Assembly: GCA_022376465.1 (NCBI GenBank)
Contig: JACDTU010000004.1
Span: 2,480,001-2,544,000, forward strand
From: Cubamyces lactineus
Taxonomy: Eukaryota; Basidiomycota; Agaricomycetes; Polyporales; Polyporaceae
Direction of reading: 5' to 3'
Length of the DNA: 64,000 bases
Made by a program: the position numbers and the translations under genes. The first letter of the stretch is position 1, and every line of letters starts with the position of its first letter. The notes under the pieces were generated by a model. That model ran no database searches, was not told where the DNA came from, and worked only from the letters and a program-made list of their open reading frames with translations. Shown here piece after piece: positions 54,685-64,000 of the stretch.

Positions 54685-57600
54685 ATGCAACCGCGAGTAC
54701 GCTTCAACGCCAAAGCAAGAGGCGGATACCACAAGAAGAAGGCAAAGCGGGGCAAGGACAAGGAGGATGTCGGACAGGAACACCCTGACCCTAATGCCCC
54801 AATTGTCATACCCAAGAGTGAAGAGGAAAAGGAGAAGGAGAGGAGACTGAAGATGCGGGAAGAGGTGAGTGATTGACTGTCTCGCTGTCGAGGGTGCATT
54901 CAAATGATCAACGGAAACGCGGTAGATGCTCGCAGGGCTCGACTCTAAGGCAAACAGCAAGAAAAAGAAGAGGCTTGACAAGTACATTGTGCGTGCTCGA
55001 CATGAGTCATGGTATAACATTGTTTCTCATGCCCTCTGCAGGAGAAGAAATTGAAGCAAGAGGAACGCCTTGCTCTCTTCGAGAAGCTATCGTATGTTCA
55101 TCAGCTTTGCACATGCAGGATAGTTTGCTCAGAGAATAGCTCAGAAAGAGTCAAGCTCAAGCCTCCGCTGCGCTCCAACTCAAGTCCTCTGCTACCTTGG
55201 GTACCGGAAAGCCCTCTACTCATCTTAACCGGCTCGAGAAGGAGGAGGACCTCGAGGTGAAGCGCGCCATGGATGGTCGTGCCGGAAAGGGCAAACGCCG
55301 CCGTCGCAACGATGCCAAATTCCCGACAGGGAACGATAGCGAAAAGAGCGATGAGGAAGAGGATGATATTAGGATGGATGTTGACGGTCACGACGAGGGT
55401 GCCGCTGGCGACGAGGAGGTCCCAGAGGGTACATCACGTTCGAAACCTGTTGTTATCGTGGACTCCGGATTCTCCACGACCGTCCAATCTCCTGAACCTG
55501 AAGTCAAGGTCACGGTGCTACCATCGGCAGTGAGGAGCGCTCTGCGCCACAACCCTGACGGCACGGTCGTAGCTCCTAAAATCTCGAAGAAACCGGCGAA
55601 GCGTGCCAAGGTGAGATGATCTCGCACTTTCCCCAATCTACACCTAAACGGAACTGATACCGCTCAGGGTGCATTCGCGTCTTGGAAAGACACTCGTCTC
55701 CACAAGCGGAGTCAAGCAGAGACCCGAGATTCGGATTCATCATTTGACAGCTCAGACTCTGCCTACGACAGCGCTAGCGAGGAGGAACAAGATTCAGAAG
55801 CCGATGACGCGTCAGAAGGCTCTGGTTCTGGTTCTGAATCAGAGGGTTCTTCAGAAGAGGAGGCGGAGGCGGAAGAGCCTGCAGAAGAGGACCCCAGTAG
55901 CAAGAAACGGAAACGGCTCGGCTTCAAGGAATGGGCCATGAAGCAGCTCAGTGCAGCCAAGGGGTATGTCGCCCCACCGCCGGAAGAGGCGACTTCCACA
56001 ACAACGCCCGTGAGTGAAGATGTACCTGCACCCCCGGTTCCGAAGAAACGGAAAACGGAGCATACGGACGGGCCGCGAGAGATGCGCGGACCACTAGGCG
56101 AGGATTTGCATCTGCCGCGAACGTCCTTTGCGCAGCATTTACAAGAATCTGCCAAGAAAGCTTCGGAGGGGTCCCATAAAGCTCGGAAAGTCGTTTCTAT
56201 CACCCGGCCGCCGGAGGTCGAGGAGGCGAGGCTTTTGCTACCCATCGTCGCCGAAGAGCAACCAATAATGGAGGCGATCCTGTTGAACAGCGTCGTCATC
56301 ATCTGCGGTGAGACGGGTAGCGGTAAGACCACGCAAGTACCGCAGTTCTTGTATGAAGCTGGCTTTGGCTCTCCAGGAAGTGGTAGGTGTCGATTTTCCC
56401 GAATGACATGTCATCTCATAATATAATATAGACAACCCTGGTATGATCGGCGTGACGCAGCCCAGAAGGGTGGCCGCAATGTCCATGGCATCCCGTGTCG
56501 CCCACGAGTTGTCATTGACGTCCACACGGGTCTCATACCAGATCCGGTACGACGCAACTGTGTCCCCTTCTACGGCGATCAAGTTCATGACCGATGGTGT
56601 GCTCTTGCGCGAACTCGCGACAGACTTCTTGCTCAAGAAGTACTCCGTCATCATAATCGACGAGGCTCATGAACGGAGCATGAACACCGACATTCTGATT
56701 GGTGTGCTCAGCCGCGTTGTCAAGCTGCGCGAAGAGATGTGGAAAGAGGGTAAGGACGAGATCAAGGTATGTGATGCGTCGACTTTACTATACATGGCTG
56801 CTTATACCTTCTGCAGCCGTTGCGCCTCATCATCATGTCTGCCACCTTACGCGTCGCCGACTTCGCTGAGAACAAGACGCTGTTCTCGTCTCCCCCACCC
56901 ATCATCAACGTCCCCGCTCGCCAACATCCAGTCACCGTACACTTCAGCCGCCGCACTTCGTCGGACTACGTTACCGAGGCTATCAAGAAAGCGAGCAAGA
57001 TCCATGCGAGATTGCCTCCCGGTGGCATCCTCATTTTCTTGACTGGCCAGAACGAGATCACTGGCGTGTGCAGGAAGCTGGAGGCACGATACGGCAAGAA
57101 AGCACTGGAGGAGCGTCGGAAAGCGAGGACATCGCTTCAGTCACGGCTCAGCAATATTGCCAATTCGCTAGCTGAAGATAAACCGGTGTCTGCTGTGGCG
57201 CCAGCCCATGGTAACATCTTGTTATCTTCAGTAGGGTTCACCGCTAATGTTTGTACTGCAGCCGATGTCGAAGCGGAAGATGTTGACCTAGGGGACACTC
57301 AACGACAGGACGAGGCACTGGCGTTCGACGTCGATGGGGACGTGGATGCCGAAGCGCTGGATTCTGACGATGAGGCAGAAAGTAATGACGAGCTCGGCAT
57401 CGACGCCGAGGAGACCGATGGTACGTTCTCGGGTCCATCGCACGCAGAGCCCTCGCTCACGACGAACTAGTCCCTATGCACATCGTCCCCTTATATGCGC
57501 TCCTGTCCAGCGAAAAACAGATGCAAGTCTTCAAGCCTCCACCTCCTGGTACCCGACTAGTAGTCGTGGCGACGAACGTGGCCGAGACCTCCCTAACCAT

Positions 57601-59098
57601 CCCCGGCATCCGCTACGTGGTTGACTGCGGCCGCGCCAAAGAGGTCGGTTGAGTATTGAGAAACGATGGCTACAACACTTACTGACTCGCGTTTCCAGAG
57701 ACGATATGACATTGCTAACGGTATTCAAGCGTTCCAAGTCAGCTGGATATCGAAAGCCTCTGCCGCTCAGCGTGCTGGTCGTGCCGGTCGTACAGGGCCT
57801 GGTCACTGCTATCGCTTATACTCATCTGCGCTATTCGAGAACTACTTCGACCAGTTCTCTCAGCCAGAGATTCTGCGAATGCCCATCGAGGGCGTCGTGC
57901 TACAGATGAAGAGTATGCACATCGACGCCGTCGTCAACTTCCCCTTCCCCACACCGCCCGACCGCGAAAGCCTGCAGAAAGCGGAGAAGGTCCTCACACA
58001 CCTTGGCGCACTCGCACCTGCCAAGGGCGGCTCCACCCTTGGGGGCTCAATCACGGATATTGGGCGTACAATGTCCTTGTTTCCCCTGTCACCACGCTTC
58101 TCTCGCATGCTTGTGAGCGGAAGGCAGCACGGATGCCTGCCTTACGTGATCACGATCGTCTCTGCGCTATCCGTCGGCGACCCGTTCTTGCGCGAGGAGT
58201 CCCTTGGCCTGGACAAGGATGAATCTGACGAAGAGGAAGATGAGGAGATGCAGCACCTGACAAGCGAGGTGGTACGCGCCAAGGAGGCAAGGAGGCTACG
58301 CCGGAAAGCTTTCTTCCAGTCACAAGCGTTCCACGCTGCACTCGGCAACTCTTCGAGCGATGTCTTGCGCATATTATCCGTGGTCGGTGCCTACGAGTTC
58401 GCTGGTGGCGGACATAAGTTCTGCGAAGAACACTTCGTTCGGCCAAAAGTAAGTCGTCTACCTGACACACATACTGCCAACGAAGATTCTCGTGCTCACA
58501 AACCTGGGGATGTCTAGGCGATGGAGGAGATCCACAAGCTTCGCGCGCAAATTAGCAACATTGTGCAAACGAACTTCCTCGATATCCAAACCGGCTTCGA
58601 AGCTAACCTTCGCCCACCAAGTGCACTGCAGGTTCGTCTCGACAGCTCATCCTGATTCCCGTGCTATCAAAAGCTGACACTGTCTTATCTTCCTAGCTCA
58701 AGGTACTTCGGCAACTCATCGCTGCTGGGTTCATTGACCAGGTCGCTGTGCGCAAGGACATCGCACAGAAAGGCATCGGATCCGGCACTCAGTACACAAC
58801 CTCGCGCGGGGTCGCATACCAAGCGCTCGGTATCGCTGAGGACGTCTTCATCCACCCCTCGTCAGTACTCGCGAATCAGCCACCTCCCGACTACGTCGTG
58901 TACCTCGAAGTGGTACGCACCTCCCGCGTGTACATCAAGGGTGTGACGGTCGTGAACGGCGCGTGGCTATCGGCGCTGGGCAAGTCCCTCTGCACGTACT
59001 CGAAGCCGTTCAAAAATAAGGAGGGCCACTCGATGGTCATCCCCCACTTCGGTCCACAAGGGTGGGAGCTGCCTCCGATAAGGGAAGACCAGAAGTGA
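54685..59098 (+). CDS. ECM16: DEAH-box RNA helicase Ecm16/Dhr1 (DHX37 type), 18S rRNA maturation
   Basis: Ecm16/DHX37 displaces U3 snoRNA from pre-18S rRNA in the nucleolar SSU processome. The N-terminal region ([20 protein letters not shown]) is Lys-rich, with acidic and Ser/Glu blocks. The helicase core shows motif [15 protein letters not shown], Ia [21 protein letters not shown] (DEAH), SAT in [28 protein letters not shown] and motif [19 protein letters not shown]. It has the long acidic insertion typical of Dhr1 ([13 protein letters not shown] to [11 protein letters not shown]) between the RecA domains. A ratchet/HA2 domain and an OB-fold C-terminus ([20 protein letters not shown], ending PPIREDQK) follow. 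About ten introns are present. One of 51 nt (57211-57261) contains no stop and stays in frame. Confidence 0.93.
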
Positions 59099-59264
59099 GA
59101 GACGTAGGATACCGTTTGTGGATGTGATGTATCGCTGCATGATTAGTCGCACTGCTTTGTTGTACATTCGTACTATAGATTCGGACTCAACGCTACACTC
59201 GGAAGGGTTCTGTTGCTCAGCATTCCAAACAATCGGGTGTAGGATGAAAGACATACCCCAACCT

Positions 59265-62263
59265 CTAGTCTGGTACATCATAAATCGTCCGAATGACATG
59301 GTCGGGCTTACGCCCGGTGTGCTTCACGAAGCCCATATAGTCGAGCTCGTGCAACGCACGAATAAAGCGCACCTGCACCTCGACCTTCCATCGCTCCTCT
59401 TCTTCCTCGTTCATCTCTTCCTCTTCCTCTTCCTCATCATCGTCATTCATATCCTGGTCTTGGTCCACTCCCATTCCCGCCCTGCTGCTACTACGGCTCC
59501 TAGCCCGACCGTTTCCCGCGGTACGCTTCCCATTCGCACGCGGAGTCTGCTGCTCAGCTCTCTGAGCCTTTTTCCGAAGCTTCCTGCGCTGTGTCTCGAG
59601 CACGACGGCGAACGACTCGAACCAATCGTACACGTTCACCATCCGGCCCGCTTCTACGTACCGCCGGAACGCGATACTCGTGTCCGGCAGCTCCCACAAT
59701 TCAGGTTCGTGTGGAGGACCTTCACCCATGCGTACCATAGTGTCGCTTCCTGGCGCAGAGGTATCTGCTGTGGCTCGGACGAGCTCCGCGTGCGCATGTG
59801 CGAAGTCGTATGGGTGTAGAAGCGCAGCGACGACGGTGGGCCGAGGAGCAGGGTTGATGAGTTCCGAGGGGAAAGGGGTGTTGCCTGTGTACCAGATGTC
59901 CCACAGCGTCTGCTCGTCGAGACGTACCAAACGTTCTCTGTTGGTAGTGTTAGTAGAGTAGTAGTAGATGCGAGAGGACTGACGGGCATGCGAACACTTA
60001 CTCGATATACGTCTGCAACCAATCCCCGAGTGCAGTAGCAAGCTGCTTCACCGCTGGAGTCTGTGGCACTGGGAGTTGGTCTTCACCCGCTTCCGGGTCC
60101 TCACTCTCTGGTGGGAGCTGATTGAGCTTGGCCACGATGAAGACGCGTGCTTCTTCCTCTTCCCGCTTGATTTCGGCACTATTCAACTCCCACAGGAAGG
60201 CATGCAGCTGTTGGAAGAGTGTGCGGAGCCTCGGTAGCGGAAGCTTCCTGTTGGCATAGAGGTTAATGGCTATCCCTGTACCAAGTAGGTTTACAGTCCA
60301 CGCACTTGACGGCCATGCACACATATCGAATCTGACTGCCCGCTCGTCCCCGCAACAGCGCGCTCAGCGTCTCGAGACTGTCGAGCCTTCCACCGCTTTC
60401 TGGGTTCCTTCCGGAGTTGGACTGGGACTCCCCTAGCGCCACCCGCTCGGCAATAGTAGCAATCCTGTAGGCAACGCGCATCCGACGCGCGTGCTTATGG
60501 AATTCCAGGCGGGCGTCGGATACACATTCCAGCAGATCCTGTGCAGTCCCGGTGGTAGTTTTCGCCCCGCGTGAGACGAAGTTGAGTCTTCGAGGTGAGG
60601 TCGGGGTAGTTGGTCTCGAGCGCGACTGCGATTCCGGGGTGGTTGCGGTTAGCAGCCGTACCTGGAGTGCCTCGACGAGCGGACGAAGCTCTGGTGAGGT
60701 CGCTAGCGTCTCGCTTGTTAGGACGTGCTCAACGTGACGGTCTGATGCGAGAAGGCTCAGTGGGTGGGTGAAGTGCTTCATGTATGCAAGCTAATCGCGA
60801 AAGTGAGCAGCAGATTACTTCGTTTATGACGAGAAGACATTACCTGCAGCAGCGAGACCAGAACATCTGGCGACGCGGAATGGCGCATTACGAAGTCAGT
60901 GATGAATTCGAGCACAGCGGGGCCGAGGGCGATATACGGGTCGAAGTCAGGGTCGAACAATGTCTGGGGAACATCCATTCGTACTCAGCAAGCTGTCGTG
61001 ATAGTCGAGAGAGTAGCCTTGTACAACGTACCTTGGTCAGGACTTCTTTGACCATAGCCACGCCGGAAGATGCAACAACAGGGTGGACCCGGAGAAGAGC
61101 CAGCGTCGACCGCGAATACGCCGAGTGCAAGAAGGAAGGAACCGGGGGCGAGGCCATCAACAGCACAAACACAAGAGGAAGCTGAGGCACATGCATGCTA
61201 TAAGACGACCTGCGTGAGCCACACAAGTCGACAAACATGGGCGTGTGCGCGACATACCTGCAGATGTAGAACACGTCCTGCACGACATGCACGTCGAACT
61301 TCTCAAAGTCGTGCAAGAACACCACTAGGCCCGGACGTCCCTCCTGCGCGGCGTGCCACGCGCGCAAGAGGTTGATGTCGAAGTTCGCGAGCGACGCCGT
61401 TGGTTTGCGTTTCGGCCCAGCTGCAACATCAGAAGCAAACGGTCAGTCAGCTCCTAGGTACGGGTCGTCAGGGCAGTCGGGTAGGGTGCACCACTCACGA
61501 GTACGGTCCACGAATCCGGTTACGATCCCCTTCATCATGTTCATCACGGTCCCACACTCCGCGGGGTCCAGGTGGACCTGCAGGGACGTCGGTGAGGCTC
61601 TGTGCGTCGAATCGCGCGTGCCGTTTTGGGTAGTCGCTTCACCATGCTCGAGTCGAGAGGCGATGTCTCCCACAAGCGACGAGCTGGCACCTGTAGGATT
61701 GGTCCAGTCAGATGTGCCGAAAGACCGTGGTATCGTACTGGCGTACCATGCAGCGCGATAACAGGGAGCTCAGGGTAAGGCAAGCCAGGGAGCACGTCAA
61801 CGTACGCGCGGGCAACTCTAGTCGTGACCTCCTCCACTATAGGTGCTTGAAGGCGTCGAAGGATGCTCTATCCGCACAGTCACTACCATCCATTCCTTCA
61901 CAGTATACGGTTACGATGCCCGCTTAGAGACAGTGGAGACTCACCTGAACACGATCCAAACACCGGTCCCAAGCCGCCCTGTACGCCCGCATCCGCAACT
62001 CATACTCGTCCACTTGACTCCGATCCCCATTCACCCTTTCTTCCTTTGCTTTGCCACCTGCACACACGCGTCAAGCTTCTCGCACCAGTGCACATCATAT
62101 AAGTGCTGCTTACGACGCTTTCTTGGGGGAATGTAAACGCATGTCTATTCAGGGCGCGTCGTGAGCACCACCGTCCCAAAACGCAGATAGACACTTCGCC
62201 CCGACACTGTACCTTTGACGCATCGTCTAAATCTTTCTGGTACGTGTCTTCTATTTCCATCAT
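59265..62263 (-). CDS. ORC3: Origin recognition complex subunit 3
   Basis: Orc3 is part of the ORC that marks replication origins. The start MMEIEDTYQKDLDDASK (62263) joins over GTACAG...GAATAG to TCVYIPPRKRRGKAKEERVN, then VDEYELRMRAYRAAWDRCLD, the AAA-like region with VVFLHDFEKFDVHVVQDVFY and LPLVFVLLMASPPVPSFLHS, then FDPYIALGPAVLEFITDFVM and a winged-helix C-terminus: YDWFESFAVVLETQRRKLRK, an acidic run, RFIRALHELDYMGFVKHTGR and KPDHVIRTIYDVPD at 59265. The last segment is the diagnostic Orc3 C-terminal sequence. About eleven introns are seen; N-terminal exon joins at 62000-62220 were worked out by hand and are good but not certain. Convergent with ECM16, with 166 bp between stops. Confidence 0.85.
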
Positions 62264-62770
62264 GGAGCCCTGAGCTATTTGTGAGGATTCCCGAGAGTGT
62301 GGCTGTCGCAGAAGAAGGTGGGAGCTGGAGATCTGGGACAAGACACGCTCAGCCACAGACTCGGCTCGCGCGAAATTCCAGCCACAGACGCGATCGCGCC
62401 GGCGCCTACGAACACCTCGGGCTCCTGGTGCCGTGGTGGTTGTGGTGCAACGCGTTCAACCAGGAGGGATTACCAGCTCACAGACCGAGTCACAACAATG
62501 ATTAGTGTCAATCCCAAGATGTGTAGGATATCGTATCTATTCCCGTAGTGAATACTACACAAATGTATGGCTGCGGCTTTGATTTGACTTCAATCTACAC
62601 AATACACGCTATCCTACCGTCGCCAGTGAAGACTGCTCCCTCCTTTCCATTATACACATCCAGCATGCAGCGGTCGCAAGGCCTAGAACGTCGCTTCAAA
62701 CTAGCGTCTATAAGCTGCACCAACCGAGCCTCTGCGCCGACAGATGCGCCGGGTCGTTTTGAGACGACGC
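62264..62770. other. ORC3 promoter / GND1 3' flank
   Basis: 507 bp between two tandem minus-strand genes. It must hold the ORC3 promoter and the GND1 3' UTR. Short ORFs only; no TATA box or RNA gene was recognised. Confidence 0.45.
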
Positions 62771-64000
62771 TTAGGCGGTGTATGAGGATGCCGAGACGTT
62801 ACCGCCACGGCCGGTCCAGTTGACGTCTGAGACAGTAATGAGTTAACAGTCTCAGCGAGTAAAAGGAACAGGCGACTCACGGATGTCCTCGCCCGCCTTG
62901 AGCTTGGCGTTCTCCTTGCCTGGCACGACACGGAAGGTGTGGGCACCGAAGTAGTCACGCTATAACTAGTGTCAACCCAGATCTTCCCAAGAAGTATAGC
63001 TCAAGTACACACCTGTGCCTGGATGAGGTTGGCGGGAACGACCTCGCTGCGGTAGCCATCGAAGAACGCAAGCGCAGTGCTGAAAGCGGGGGTAGGGATA
63101 CCCCAGAGGACGGCCTGCGCGATGATGCGACGCCAGCCGGGCTGCGCCTTGTGGACGGCCTTGTTGAAGAAGTCGTCGAACAGCAGAGACTCGAGGTCGG
63201 GGGTCTTCTGGTACGCAGAGGTGATGTCACCAAGGAAGACGGACTTGATGATGCAACCACCACGCCACATGCGCGCAATACCGGCGTAGTTGAGGTTCCA
63301 GCCGAGCTACACCGAAGGGTCAATTTCCAAACATATCGGGCATAGAGATATAGATGCGCACGTCCTTCGCGGTCTGGCGCATGAGCATGAAGCCCTGCGT
63401 GTAGGAGATGATCTTGGAGGCGTAGAGAGCCTGCTCAAGGTCATCGATAAATTGCTGCTTGTCGCCCTTGAAGGGCTCCTTTTGAGGGCCAGCAATGCTC
63501 TTGGAGGCACGGATACGCTCCTCCTTGAGTGAAGACAAGCAACGAGCAAAGACAGCCTCGCCGATGAGGGTGACTAAATCACGATTAGCTAGTATCATAT
63601 ACAGAGATCCAACTTGACATACCGGGCATGCCAGCGTCAAGGGCCGCGATGGCGGTCCACTTGCCAGTACCCTTCTGACCAGCGGCATCAAGGATCTTGG
63701 TCACCAAAGGTTCGCCGTCATCGTCGTTGAACTTGAGGATGTTGGCAGTGATCTCAATCAGGAAGGAGTCGAGGACACCCTTGTTCCAGGTGTTGAAGAT
63801 GTCAGCAATCTCGGTCTCCTTGAGGCCCAAGCCGCGCTTGAGAATGTCGTACGCCTCCGCGATCAGCTGCATGTCACCGTACTCGATACCTTGTGCAAAT
63901 GTGTCAACAATCATGCGCAAGGGGCCATCAACGTGAGAATGCTCTCACCATTGTGGACCATTTTCACGTAGTGGCCGGCACCGGTCTCACCGACCCAGTC
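62771..64000 (-). CDS. GND1: 6-phosphogluconate dehydrogenase, decarboxylating (partial, 3' part)
   Basis: This enzyme oxidises 6-phosphogluconate to ribulose 5-phosphate with NADPH formation in the cytosolic pentose phosphate pathway. The window holds the substrate-binding and C-terminal helical domains: [20 protein letters not shown] at the right edge, then [73 protein letters not shown], the [20 protein letters not shown] segment, [17 protein letters not shown] and [15 protein letters not shown], ending [18 protein letters not shown]. Catalytic Lys and His lie in KMVHNGIEYGD. Introns near 62826-62880, 62960-63010, 63306-63350, 63575-63622 and 63890-63948 are normal. The 5' part, with the NADP-binding domain, lies beyond base 64000. 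Confidence 0.95.

Noticed and set aside
1..64000. CRISPR arrays, rRNA, tRNA genes
   Set aside because: No regularly spaced repeats and no recognisable RNA gene structure on either strand; CRISPR is not expected in a fungus.

Overview
The window comes from a filamentous basidiomycete, most likely a wood-decaying agaricomycete of polypore type. Almost every gene is cut by several 50-65 bp GT-AG introns. Genes are dense and often divergently paired. The set combines conserved fungal housekeeping genes with lineage-typical ones: a GH3 beta-glucosidase with an N-terminal cellulose-binding CBM1, F-box/LRR-like proteins, Gly/Asn-rich secreted proteins, and a KDZ transposase-type gene with CxC5/CxC6 cysteine clusters. 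The taxonomic call is inference from gene content and gene structure.

Layout. 0-5.8 kb: 5' part of a secreted protein gene (-), an erythromycin-esterase-like gene (-), and the INO80 subunit gene IES1 (+). 7.1-10.2 kb: a MIT-domain protein with a long disordered linker (-). 11.6-17.3 kb: septin CDC11 (-) and mitochondrial mismatch-repair MSH1 (+), separated by a 213 bp shared promoter. 17.6-21 kb: mitochondrial aconitase (-). 22.1-24.7 kb: F-box/LRR-like protein (+) and a Gly/Asn-rich secreted protein (-). 25.3-27.6 kb: ATG16 (-) and the Rab7 gene YPT7 (+), back to back over 244 bp. 28.2-30.8 kb: an OSH3-type oxysterol-binding-protein-related gene (+). 31.3-35.3 kb: CBM1-GH3 beta-glucosidase (+) with about 27 introns.

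35.4-47.2 kb is the accessory block. Two secreted-protein genes with similar signal peptides face outward, and each has a near-identical C-rich promoter box lying in inverted orientation. Between them lie two proteins sharing one cysteine-cluster spacing (one also has a GRF-like zinc ribbon, a UIM and SUMO-interaction-like motifs), decayed fragments of CSE1, RPC34 and a coiled-coil gene, and a KDZ-type gene. This looks like a transposon-associated, gene-fragment-collecting island and is the most unusual part of the window.

47.8-64 kb returns to housekeeping genes: PUB1/TIA1-type RNA-binding protein (-), prohibitin PHB1 (-), ASNSD1-type asparagine synthetase-like protein (-), the DEAH helicase ECM16/DHX37 (+), ORC3 (-), and the 3' part of 6-phosphogluconate dehydrogenase GND1 (-).

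Gene ends were set by assembling exons by eye from splice sites and conserved motifs. Start and stop positions are usually firm, while some internal exon borders are approximate. No tRNA, rRNA or CRISPR array was recognised.
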